From assembly GCA_019634635.1 (NCBI GenBank), contig JAHCBB010000037.1, positions 1 to 47,068 of the forward strand: a stretch of DNA of 47,068 bases, written 5' to 3'. The DNA is from Verrucomicrobiia bacterium. Lineage in GTDB: Bacteria > Verrucomicrobiota > Verrucomicrobiia > Limisphaerales > UBA9464. This document shows, one piece after another, positions 34,097-41,971 of the stretch; the first letter of the stretch is position 1; each line of letters opens with the position of its first letter. The position numbers and the translations under genes were made by a program. The notes beneath the pieces are model-generated. The model was not told where the DNA came from, did no database searches, and worked only from the letters and a program-made list of their open reading frames with translations.

Positions 34097-36115
34097 ATGC
34101 GCCCCGCCCTCCTGATCGTGGATGCCCAGGAGGATTTCCTCCGGTCCTCCAATCTCCAGCCCGCCCGCGGTGCCCTGTGCGGGGCAATCGCGCAACTCCT
34201 GCAGGCGTTCCGCGACGCCCGCCTGCCGGTGGTCCATGTCTGGACCACGATCCGCCACGACGACGAGCGCATGCCCCACTGGCGGACCCACCAGGACCCG
34301 CGATGCCGCGAAGGCACTCCGGGGCATCAACCGCCTGAGGCGCTGCGGCCGCTGCCGGGGGAACGGGTGATCCACAAGCAGTTCTTCAGCGCGTTCTCAA
34401 GCGACCCACTCGCGCCCGCCCTGCGGAACCTCGGGGTGGACACTCTGGTCCTGTCCGGTGTCCTCCTGCGCTCATGCATCCGGACGACAGCGATGGACGC
34501 CTACCCGCGAGGCTTCACGGTGTGGATTGCCGACGGGGCGGTGGGCGATGACGACCCGGTGCACGCGGCGGTCACCCGGCGCTACCTCGCCGACCGCGTC
34601 GCCCGCTTCGCCGATGTGGACACGGTGTGTCGTGAAATCACTCCAGCCCCGGCCGCATCCGCCAAACAACCTGAAGTGCCGACGACACGGCTGGCATCCG
34701 TCCTCGGCGTCCCGGTCCGCCCGCCGGACGACACCACCGGAGCGGTCGTCCATGTGGCTCCCGGAAACCGCGGGCACCCGTTGTGGCAGGTTCCCCTCGG
34801 CGGCCGCCGCGAGGTGGCAGCGGCGGCTCAGGCGGCCCACAACGCCCTCGCGGACTGGCAGCGCACCCCGCTCCGACAGCGCGAAATCTTCTGCGAGACC
34901 TTGGCGGACGCCATCCAGGCCGATGCCGAGGGGTGGGCGCGCCGGATTGCGATGGATACCGGCAAGCCCATCCGTGATGCGCGTCTTGAGACCGGATTCG
35001 CCGTAGATTTGGTTCGGTCCGCCATCCGATTCGCCCGGATGCCAGAGGTCGCGTCTTCCGGAACCGGCTGGCGGGCGCGGCGGTGTCCGCTCGGGGTCGT
35101 CGCGGTCATCACCCCATGGAACAACCCGCTGGCCATTCCTCTTGGCAAGATCGTGCCTGCGCTTCTGCATGGAAACGCCGTGGTCTGGAAGCCGGCGATT
35201 CCGGGAGCCGGCATTGCCGCGGCCGCGCACCAATTGCTTGCCGAATGCGGCCTGCCCCCGTCGGTGGTCACCGTGGTGCAGGGGGATCGAACCACTGCCG
35301 AACAACTTTTTGAGGATCCCTGTGTGGCTGCGGTCACGCTGACGGGATCCGCGGCGGCCGGGGACACCGCCCACGTCGCGTGCGCACGGCGCCGCATTCC
35401 CTTGCAGGCGGAACTTGGCGGCAACAATGCCGCGATCGTCTGGGAGGATGCCGATCCCGCCGACGCCGCGCGCCAGATCGCCCGGGGGGCCTTTGGATCG
35501 GCCGGACAACGGTGCACGGCAAATCGTCGCACCATCGTGGCTGCCGGGGTCGCCGACGCGTTCCTTGACGCGCTTCGAGCCGCGACCCGGGAGCTGGCCT
35601 GGGGCGACCCGATGGACGAGGCGACGGTGGTTGGCCCGGTGATCTCCGCCCGGGCGCAACAGCGCATCACCGCGGAGATCACGCGCGCCCGCGCCGCCGG
35701 TGCGGAAACCTGGAGTCCCGTTGACAGCGTCGCCGGGACACCCGGCAACGGATGGTATGTGCCCCCAACCCTCGTGTGGTCCGCGGCGCCCGGCTCGGAA
35801 ATCGTGCAGGAGGAAACCTTCGGCCCGGTGCTGGTCGTCCAGCCGGCAAGGGACTGGGACGAGGCCCTCGCGCTGTGCAATGGCGTCCGGCAGGGCCTCG
35901 TGGCGGCGCTGTTCAGCGGTTCGCCGGAGATTCAGCAACGATTTCTGGATGGCGCCCATGCGGGTCTGTTGAAGCTCAACGCGTCCACCGCGGGAGCCGG
36001 TGCCGACGCCCCCTTTGGCGGCTGGAAGGATTCCGTCATCGGCCCGCCGGAACACGGAGTTGCCGATGTCGAGTTCTATACCCGATGGCAGACCCTGTAT
36101 GGCCTGCAGCCGTGA
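34097..36115 (+). CDS. isochorismatase-like cysteine hydrolase / aldehyde dehydrogenase fusion
   Basis: 672 residues in a single open frame from the ATG at 34097. Residues 1-182 are an isochorismatase-like hydrolase with a complete D-K-C triad: Asp9 in LLIVDAQEDF, Lys94 in VIHKQFFSAF and Cys127 in LLRSCIRTTAMDAYPRGF. After a short linker (about 183-200), residues 200-672 are an aldehyde dehydrogenase with its usual residues: Asn342 in PWNNPLAIP, Lys365 in VVWKPA, Glu439 in LQAELGGNN and Cys473 in GSAGQRCTANR. Both halves look active. The first may cleave an amide, carbamoyl or ester bond and the second oxidise an aldehyde to an acid with NAD(P). Pairing with the upstream dehydrogenase suggests a short catabolic route; the substrate is unknown. 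Confidence 0.88.
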   Translation: MRPALLIVDAQEDFLRSSNLQPARGALCGAIAQLLQAFRDARLPVVHVWTTIRHDDERMPHWRTHQDPRCREGTPGHQPPEALRPLPGERVIHKQFFSAFSSDPLAPALRNLGVDTLVLSGVLLRSCIRTTAMDAYPRGFTVWIADGAVGDDDPVHAAVTRRYLADRVARFADVDTVCREITPAPAASAKQPEVPTTRLASVLGVPVRPPDDTTGAVVHVAPGNRGHPLWQVPLGGRREVAAAAQAAHNALADWQRTPLRQREIFCETLADAIQADAEGWARRIAMDTGKPIRDARLETGFAVDLVRSAIRFARMPEVASSGTGWRARRCPLGVVAVITPWNNPLAIPLGKIVPALLHGNAVVWKPAIPGAGIAAAAHQLLAECGLPPSVVTVVQGDRTTAEQLFEDPCVAAVTLTGSAAAGDTAHVACARRRIPLQAELGGNNAAIVWEDADPADAARQIARGAFGSAGQRCTANRRTIVAAGVADAFLDALRAATRELAWGDPMDEATVVGPVISARAQQRITAEITRARAAGAETWSPVDSVAGTPGNGWYVPPTLVWSAAPGSEIVQEETFGPVLVVQPARDWDEALALCNGVRQGLVAALFSGSPEIQQRFLDGAHAGLLKLNASTAGAGADAPFGGWKDSVIGPPEHGVADVEFYTRWQTLYGLQP

Positions 36116-36117
36116 AA

Positions 36118-36134
36118 TCCGGTCTAAAACCGGA
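36118..36134. terminator. compact stem-loop between convergent genes
   Basis: TCCGGT (36118-36123) pairs with ACCGGA (36129-36134) around CTAAA. It sits in the 8-bp gap between the fusion gene and the outer-membrane barrel gene and includes the barrel's TAG stop. It has no T-run, so it may act weakly in both directions. Confidence 0.4.
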
Positions 36135-37359
36135 CCGTGATCTGGCCGGCGAACAGGCTGCCTCCTTCAGCGCCGGGCGACTGCTCTTCGCCATAGGAGT
36201 ACTGGACCTTCATCTGCCAGTGCCGGTTGAAGCGGTAACCCAGGGCCACGTCCAGCCGCCAGGCGTTGTTGTCCCAGCGCGTCTCGCCGCCCGATCCGTC
36301 CGGCACGTCTCCGAAGAGCATCACGTTCATCCGCCCGGCCGCCCACAGGTGCGGGGTGATCTTGTACTTGGTCTCCACATAGCCGCCGACCAGGTCGGCG
36401 TTCCCCACCTGCGGCACTTGAAACCGCGAGACAAAGAGCTCCGACCACACCTGCCACCGGTGACGCGACCAACTGACATCCACACCGGCGGTGTACTGGT
36501 TGAAGTCCCCAAGATCGGTCCCTGGCGGCAGCGTGGATGCCGCCTCCGGCAGCAGGTACGCGCCGCCGCTGCCGGACATGCCCACGTTCCATTCCGCCGA
36601 CGGACGCCACCCGGCGCGTCCGGACACCGTCGGGTTGGACCACCCGACATCAAACGCGCTCCAGGCGTAGGTGCGCGATGACAACGCCGCGTTCTTGACT
36701 TCGACCGCGTAGTCGAAGCGGTCCACCGAGCCAAAGAACGACCCCCCCGAGGTGTAGGAAGGCCCCCAGATCAAGGGCACCCAGGAATTCTTGTTGGCGG
36801 GAATCGCCTTGCGATTGAGGAACGCCTGCAGGCTCGCCGGGGCCCCGGTGTCGGAAATGGTGAGCACATGCTCGTAGGGTGTGGGGGCGGTGACGAACGG
36901 GCTGTCCCATGAGTAGTGACGTCGCACCCAACTGCCGAAGCTCGTCGCGAACTGTCCAAACTGGAAGTTGGCAACCCCGGACGGCGCCGGCGTCCAGCGC
37001 AGCAAATACTCAAAAAACTGGGCGTCCCGGACCTCGGAGCGGGGATCAAACCCACGGTTCGCCTGAAACTGCGCAAACGCGTACCACTGCTCGCCGAACT
37101 GCGCCTCGCCAAAGAGGCGAAGCCGCGGGTTGACGAAGGCGGTGTCGCCATAGATCAGCCCTGGCGGCGGATCCTGGTACACGTACCCCTCGAGGTCCGA
37201 AATCGTGGAGAACTGCACGCGAAACCGTCCGTCGTGCGTGGACAGATCGAGCGCTTCCTCCACGCGATCGAGGAATTCCTGGGCCGGCATCCCTGCACCG
37301 GCCGCCAGGGCCAGGGCGGCGGCAGCGGCGACACGGTGGCGCGCGGGAACGGGGATCAT
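36124..37359 (-). CDS. outer-membrane beta-barrel (porin-like) protein
   Basis: 411 residues from the ATG at 37359, with a signal peptide (RHRVAAAAALALAAGAGMPAQ). The rest alternates polar and aromatic residues in short strands (WYAFAQFQANRGF, FEYLLRWTPAPS, WQVWSELFVSRFQV, WRLDVALGYRFN) and ends FAGQITVRF with the terminal Phe needed for barrel assembly. It resembles porins of the phosphate-selective/OprP-like type without specific motifs. It is the third gene of a minus-strand operon with a cupredoxin and a nucleotidyl cyclase; its start overlaps the cyclase stop by 4 bp. The cargo is unknown. The context suggests the channel's use is tied to the cyclase signal or to copper. Confidence 0.82.
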   Translation of the reverse strand: MIPVPARHRVAAAAALALAAGAGMPAQEFLDRVEEALDLSTHDGRFRVQFSTISDLEGYVYQDPPPGLIYGDTAFVNPRLRLFGEAQFGEQWYAFAQFQANRGFDPRSEVRDAQFFEYLLRWTPAPSGVANFQFGQFATSFGSWVRRHYSWDSPFVTAPTPYEHVLTISDTGAPASLQAFLNRKAIPANKNSWVPLIWGPSYTSGGSFFGSVDRFDYAVEVKNAALSSRTYAWSAFDVGWSNPTVSGRAGWRPSAEWNVGMSGSGGAYLLPEAASTLPPGTDLGDFNQYTAGVDVSWSRHRWQVWSELFVSRFQVPQVGNADLVGGYVETKYKITPHLWAAGRMNVMLFGDVPDGSGGETRWDNNAWRLDVALGYRFNRHWQMKVQYSYGEEQSPGAEGGSLFAGQITVRF

Positions 37360-39209
37360 CGAGGGATGGGTTCCGCCGGAACGGGCGATTGCAGACCGAG
37401 CAGCTCGTACGCCTGCACCTCCCCGGAAAATCCTTTCAACTTCACCGGAGTCAGCGGACGGCATTCGGCCAGGGTGCCCAGCGCGAGGCAGGTGGCGTCA
37501 TCCATCACCACCTGGCCCGGCCGCGCCAGGCTGCACAAACGGGAGGCGAGGTTCACACGTTCGCCGATCACCGTGTAATTGAGACGATCCAGGGAGCCCA
37601 TGCAGCCCGCCACAACCCGGCCGGTCGCCAGGCCGATGCCCACCTCAAGGCGGTGCCGCGAGGTCTCATTCAGGCGGGCGCGTTCCCGCAGGATCCCCAG
37701 GGCGCAGCGGGCGCCATCAAGGGCATCCTGCCCCCGGCTGACCGGCGCGCCAAACAGCGCCATGATCAGGTCGCCGACAAACTTGTCCACCACGCCACGG
37801 TTCCCCTTCACCACCCGCGTCAGGGCCGTCATGTGCTCGTTCAGGAACTCAATGATCTCCGCCGCCGACAGGTTCTCGGAATGCGCGGTAAAACCCCGGA
37901 TGTCGCAAAAGAGGACGGTCACCGGACGCTCCTCGCCGCCGAGCAACAGGCCGCCCTCAACCAGTTGTCGCGCCACCTGCTCATCCGCCACCGAATTGAG
38001 GACCGTGCGGTAGCGCTCCTTGAGCGCCAGGCCGACGGTCATCTCATTGAAGGCGGTGGCCAGATCGCCGAGTTCATCACGGCCGCGGACCGGCACCTGC
38101 ACCTCGAGATTGCCCGCCCGAACCTCGGCGGTTCCGCGCTGCAGCTCCCGGATCGGCACCGAAAGGCCGTGCGCCAGCGCCAGGCTCAGGAGCAACGCGC
38201 CGCCCAGGGAAACGGTGCCAAGTCCAAGGATCTGACGCCGCAGGAGCGCCTGCTGACGTCGCGCCTCGGCGAGGCTGTACACCCCCACCTGGTAGGGCAC
38301 CGCATCCCGGGGAGTCCCCGGCGATGCCTCCAGCAGCGCCCGAAAGGCCACCCGATACGGTTCGCCCCCCAGGTCAATCGCCAGTTCGCCCGACGGGTCC
38401 GGGGACTCTCCGAGCCGCGCGGCCAGTGCGGTTTGCAAACGCCGGCGGTCGTCATCGGCAAGGCCCGAGTCGCCGGCGAACAATTCGCCGTCGGACCAGA
38501 TGCCAAAGCGGACCCCTGCACCCGCCGCCGCAGGCTCGGCCGCAGCATCGGCAGACTCCGGCGCGACCGGATCGCCAGGCAGGACGGCGGGAAACGCCAG
38601 GAGCAGCGCGCCGAGGGCCGGACCGCCATCCACGCCGGGGATCCGGGTGAGAACCACCTCCAGCAACCGCGGCGGGCCTTCGGCATCCGGAAAGCTCGCA
38701 ATCCGCACCGCCTGATCCGTTGTCCCTCCGAGCACCTGGCGCACCGGCAGGCGCCGCCCGTTGCGACTCCAGGCAGACGCCCCTTCCCGGGCGGCCGGGA
38801 TGGACTCCGGCGGCGCGATCAGGCCGCCCGTCGCATCGAAGAAAAGGAAAAAGTTCGGACGCGGGTCCAGTGGGGAATCCCCGGCGAGGGAACGTAGTTC
38901 ATCGGCACCGGTGAGGTAGAGCAATTCCTCATCGTTCTCCTCGGCGGCCGCGCGGAGTCGCACCGAGGTGGACACCGCGCTCCGGCACCGGTCGCGGATC
39001 GCGCCCAACCGCGCGCTCTGGAGCTCGGTGAAGCGGTCAAACCGCGTGTGAAACCGTTCGTCGGAAAGCCGCTCGTAGGCCTCCCGCACCCGGCGCTGCG
39101 CCACCACGAGGGCGATGCCAGTGGCAAGGACCACCGCCGCCATCATGGCCAGCACCAGCTTGAGTCGGATGCCGGGACGCAACACGTCAGGGGGCGGGGA
39201 AATCCACAC
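37356..39209 (-). CDS. transmembrane class III adenylate cyclase with HAMP domain
   Basis: 617 residues from a GTG at 39209; a GTG at 39185, one base after the upstream stop, is equally plausible. Helix 1 is KLVLAMMAAVVLATGIALVVA, followed by a periplasmic sensor region of about 280 residues, helix 2 (ILGLGTVSLGGALLLSLALA), a HAMP linker (VPIRELQRGTAEVRAGNLEV, DELGDLATAFNEM) and a C-terminal cyclase domain. Metal-binding Asp436 (FCDIRGFT) and Asp480 (KFVGDLIM) are present. Substrate positions Lys476 and Thr546 (NYTVIGE) favour ATP, and Asn553/Arg557 (NLASR) are the transition-state residues, so it looks active. It sits between cupredoxin and barrel genes with overlaps on both sides. Confidence 0.9.
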   Translation of the reverse strand: MWISPPPDVLRPGIRLKLVLAMMAAVVLATGIALVVAQRRVREAYERLSDERFHTRFDRFTELQSARLGAIRDRCRSAVSTSVRLRAAAEENDEELLYLTGADELRSLAGDSPLDPRPNFFLFFDATGGLIAPPESIPAAREGASAWSRNGRRLPVRQVLGGTTDQAVRIASFPDAEGPPRLLEVVLTRIPGVDGGPALGALLLAFPAVLPGDPVAPESADAAAEPAAAGAGVRFGIWSDGELFAGDSGLADDDRRRLQTALAARLGESPDPSGELAIDLGGEPYRVAFRALLEASPGTPRDAVPYQVGVYSLAEARRQQALLRRQILGLGTVSLGGALLLSLALAHGLSVPIRELQRGTAEVRAGNLEVQVPVRGRDELGDLATAFNEMTVGLALKERYRTVLNSVADEQVARQLVEGGLLLGGEERPVTVLFCDIRGFTAHSENLSAAEIIEFLNEHMTALTRVVKGNRGVVDKFVGDLIMALFGAPVSRGQDALDGARCALGILRERARLNETSRHRLEVGIGLATGRVVAGCMGSLDRLNYTVIGERVNLASRLCSLARPGQVVMDDATCLALGTLAECRPLTPVKLKGFSGEVQAYELLGLQSPVPAEPIPR

Positions 39210-39852
39210 GCAGGGTGGTGCCGGGAGTCAGGGTGACCGGACGCTCCCGCACGACCCGCTCTTCAAGCCACGCCTTGAGCGTGTACTGCCCGGCGGGCAG
39301 GCCGGTCAACCGGTACACACCGTTGGTGTCCGTGCGCGTAAAATGCGGCGTCTCGAGGACGAGGATGGTCGCCCGCATGTGCGGATGGATTTCACAGTTC
39401 AGCCGCACCACCCCGGGGCGGTCAAACACCTGCGGCGGCGGCAGGTCCCCGCGGGCGTAGCGGCCGAGGTCGAAGCGCTTCGGCTTCGAGTACGAGAACA
39501 CATTGTGGAAGAGGTCGTCGTGATTGGGGAACTCCACGGTGGAACCGGCGAGCACCGGCAGCACGCCCTGCTCGAACTGAAGCTGATGCTGGGACAAGAC
39601 GGCTGGGGTCGCGGGTGGAGCGGCAGGGAACCGGCCCTCGAGATAGACGACGGCAACCGGGGGCGCGGGGGCGCCGATGCGCGATGCGGGGATGTTTTCG
39701 TACCGGGCGGGGAGCGGCGGCGGCGGGCGTTTCGACGAAGGACCGGGAAGCGCGACCGTGCCCTCGATTGCGGCGTCCGCGACCGGACGGCCCGCCAACC
39801 AGGGGGCGAGGATCAGGGCCAACCAGAGCGTTCGTGGACCCATCAGCAGCAT
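39187..39852 (-). CDS. cupredoxin with carboxypeptidase-regulatory-like C-terminus
   Basis: 221 residues from the ATG at 39852 (an ATG three codons later and a TTG at 39879 are alternatives). The signal peptide is PRTLWLALILAPWLAGRPVADA. Residues about 95-165 form a type 1 copper fold like methylamine-utilisation/plastocyanin-related proteins. The first His ligand is His116 in LFHNVFS. The C-terminal ligand loop NCEIHPHM supplies Cys153, His156 and Met159. Residues about 165-221 form a small Ig-like regulatory domain (TDTNGVYRLTGLPAGQYTLK). It is probably a periplasmic copper or electron protein. It heads the operon with the cyclase and barrel, so it may report copper or redox state to the cyclase; that is inference. 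Confidence 0.83.
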   Translation of the reverse strand: MLLMGPRTLWLALILAPWLAGRPVADAAIEGTVALPGPSSKRPPPPLPARYENIPASRIGAPAPPVAVVYLEGRFPAAPPATPAVLSQHQLQFEQGVLPVLAGSTVEFPNHDDLFHNVFSYSKPKRFDLGRYARGDLPPPQVFDRPGVVRLNCEIHPHMRATILVLETPHFTRTDTNGVYRLTGLPAGQYTLKAWLEERVVRERPVTLTPGTTLRVDFPAP

Positions 39853-40081
39853 CGTGACCCGCGACACCCAAGGATGCAACGCCCCAGGCCGATGTGAGGC
39901 GTCATGGCGTCATCCATCGGCCGCGCGGCGCCGCCAGCTGACAACGACCCTCTTCACGCGAACGCGCGGATCACGTTTCTGCACTCAATGATTGGGCCAC
40001 GGGAGCCGGCAGCCTGCCGCCCTCAATCCGCGGGCTCGTACATCTCGCGAAACTTCGCGGAAGGCACCGCGTAGAGTCACC

Positions 40082-40827
40082 ATTGACCTGTCCCTCTGTT
40101 CGGACTGTCCCTCTGTCCGGACCCCCTCCCCGGTGGGGCGAACCTCCCTATACGTGCGCCCGTGGAGTCCCCACCACGTCACCTCGCAATCCCGCGAACG
40201 GCTCGGCAGGAGCCTTGCCCCACCAGAGGTCCTGCCCCACCAAATCCGGGGCCGCGGCCTCCATACCCCCGAAGGAAACCATTGACCTGTCCCTCTGTCC
40301 GGACCCCTCCAGGTTGTCTGCGTCGGCGTGCAGCGCGCGGTCGGTGTCCCGGCTAAACTCCGCCACGCCGTAGAACACGCAGGCCTGCCCCCCGGTGGGG
40401 TCCTCACGAGCCGTTCGCGGGTGGAGTCCCCATAGGCCAGGCCACGAGCTTGCCGTATGGCTCGGTGGGAGCCCCGTACCGAGCCGAGAGGTCATCGCTC
40501 CAATACCGGTGGGGAGCCTCCCGGTGAGCCGTGCGCATGTGGAGTTCCCACGAGGTTGCCTTGCGGTTGCACGTACGGCGCGGCAGGAGCCTTGCCCCAC
40601 CAAAGCCGGGGCCGCGGCCTCCACCCCCCGGTGGGGCGAATCTCCCCGGTGAGCCGTCCGCCCGTGGAGTCCCCACCACGCCACCTCGCAGTCCCGCGCA
40701 CGGCGCGGCAGGAGCCTTGCCCCACCAGAGGTCCTGCCCCGCCAAATCCGGGGCCGCGGCTTCCATACCACCAAGTGGAGGAAGCCATTGACCTGTCCCT
40801 CTGTCCGGACCTGTCCCTCTATCCGGA
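40082..40827. repeat. array of four degenerate ~120-145 bp repeats with flanking 26-bp motifs
   Basis: The 1-kb gap between the cupredoxin gene and iscA contains no gene but is highly repetitive. Four units start with CCCCGGTGGGG (or CCGGTGGGG), pass through GTGGAGTCCCCA and GGCAGGAGCCTTGCCCCACC, and end GGGGCCGCGGCCTCCA: A 40127-40265, B 40390-40506, C 40507-40626, D 40627-40770. A and D are the most alike; B is the most diverged. A related motif, TTGACCTGTCCCTCTGTCC, lies before A (40083) and after A (40282) and D (40788), with shortened copies at 40106 and 40810. Open frames across the array encode the same repetitive Arg/Gly/Trp-rich peptides and are by-products of the repeat. The flanks 39880-40081 and 40828-40842 look empty. 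Confidence 0.8.
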
Positions 40828-40842
40828 CCCGGGCTCCCTCCG

Positions 40843-40871
40843 TTGACCCCTTGCAGGAAGGGTCATAGGAT
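40843..40871 (+). promoter_or_regulatory. candidate sigma-70 promoter for iscA-hscB
   Basis: TTGACC at 40843-40848 and TAGGAT at 40866-40871 are separated by exactly 17 bp, and lie 41 bp before the chosen iscA start. Five of six and four of six bases match the consensus. It immediately follows the repeat array, so the array could also influence this promoter. Confidence 0.45.
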
Positions 40872-40911
40872 CCTCGTCAGGATGATCGCAGGAAAAATCG
40901 GAGCCCGGTCC

Positions 40912-41277
40912 ATGACCCCCGCCACCCCGGGATTCCGGGTGGGTGATGAACGGTTGATCCGGCTCACCCCGGCCGCAGGACACAAAGTGACCACGTTGCT
41001 GACCCGGCAGGGACGCCCCGCCGGCGTGCTGCGCGTCGCCGTCGTCGGCGGAGGGTGTTCAGGCCTGCAGTACAAGATGGACCTGCAGGACCAGCCCCAG
41101 AACCGCGACATCCTCGTCGAAAGCGCCGGGGTGAAAGTGGTCGTGGATCCCAAGAGCGCCCTGTATGTCACCGGTTCGGAACTGGACTACGTGGACGCCC
41201 TCACCGAAGGGGGTTTCAAGGTCAAGAACCCCAACGCGGCGACAAGCTGTTCCTGCGGGGAAAGCTTCAGCGCGTGA
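40912..41277 (+). CDS. HesB/IscA family iron-sulfur carrier
   Basis: 121 residues from the ATG at 40912, preceded by CGGAG at 8-nt spacing; in-frame starts at 40843 and 40882 are less well placed. The A-type carrier fold is clear (LTPAAGHKVTTLL, VLRVAVVGGGCSGLQYKM, GVKVVVDPKSALYVTGSELDYVD, GGFKVKNPNAATSCSCGESF). The three cluster-binding cysteines are present, one in GGCSG and two in CSCG. It accepts and delivers Fe-S clusters in the cytoplasm. It overlaps the hscB-like gene by 4 bp, supporting a shared role in Fe-S maturation. IscA, ErpA and SufA cannot be told apart here. Confidence 0.92.
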   Translation: MTPATPGFRVGDERLIRLTPAAGHKVTTLLTRQGRPAGVLRVAVVGGGCSGLQYKMDLQDQPQNRDILVESAGVKVVVDPKSALYVTGSELDYVDALTEGGFKVKNPNAATSCSCGESFSA

Positions 41278-41894
41278 CCGACGCCTTTGCGCTGTTGTCG
41301 GAGCCGCGCCGCCCGTGGCTCGATCCCGATGCCCTCAAATGCCGGGTGGTGCCCCTGCTGGCGGCTTCGCATCCGGACCGCGTCCATGCCGACGGCGAGG
41401 CCGGCCGTCGCGCGGCCAATGAGCGCCATGCCAGTCTGAACGCCGCCTACAACACGCTCCGCGAGCCCCGGGACCGCCTGCTGCACCTGTATGAGCTCGA
41501 GGCGGGGGAGCGTCCGAAGGACATCCAGCGGATCCCTCCGGGCACCATGGACCTGTTCGTGGATGTCGGACAGACCTGCCGGGATCTCGATGCCTTCCTG
41601 CAGCGCAAGGCCGGGGCAACGTCACCGATGGTTCGGGTCACGCTGATGCAGGAGGGCTTTGAGTGGCTGGACCGGCTGCAGGCACTTCAGTCCCGGGTGA
41701 ACGCACGCCACGACGCACTGGAATCGGAACTCAAATCCCTCAACGCCACCTGGGACGCCGCGCCCGCCCTCGACTCCCCGGAACGTCGGGCGGCCCTCCC
41801 GATGGAGCGCCTGGAGCAGTTGTACCGCTCCATGAGTTATGTGGCCCGGTGGTCGGCCCAGCTCCAGGAGCGAATGGTGGGGCTGGCGGAGTGA
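41274..41894 (+). CDS. hscB: HscB-like J-domain co-chaperone for Fe-S assembly
   Basis: 206 residues from a GTG at 41274 that overlaps the iscA stop. The longer open frame reaching up to 41055 covers iscA out of frame. The N-terminal J-domain carries the essential HPD tripeptide (LLAASHPDRVHADGEAGRRA) and NAAYNTLREPRDRLLHLYEL, typical of HscB. The C-terminal half is a three-helix region (GFEWLDRLQALQSRVNARHD, LEQLYRSMSYVARW) like the IscU-binding domain of HscB. It should stimulate an Hsp70 (HscA) during cluster transfer; neither hscA nor iscU is in the window. Confidence 0.88.
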   Translation: MTDAFALLSEPRRPWLDPDALKCRVVPLLAASHPDRVHADGEAGRRAANERHASLNAAYNTLREPRDRLLHLYELEAGERPKDIQRIPPGTMDLFVDVGQTCRDLDAFLQRKAGATSPMVRVTLMQEGFEWLDRLQALQSRVNARHDALESELKSLNATWDAAPALDSPERRAALPMERLEQLYRSMSYVARWSAQLQERMVGLAE

Positions 41895-41971
41895 GCAGGC
41901 GGTGGCGGTGGCGGTGGCATCGGGTGGATTTCGGGGTGGAACGTCGTCGCGACCGCGGTAGCCTCCGAAGC

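Noticed and set aside
40148..40774. Open frames of 100-200 codons across the repeat array
   Set aside because: They repeat the same Arg/Gly/Trp-rich peptides in several frames, which follows from the DNA repeats rather than from coding.
40082..40827. CRISPR array
   Set aside because: Units are 117-145 bp, unequal and internally diverged, with no short constant repeat plus unique spacers and no cas gene.
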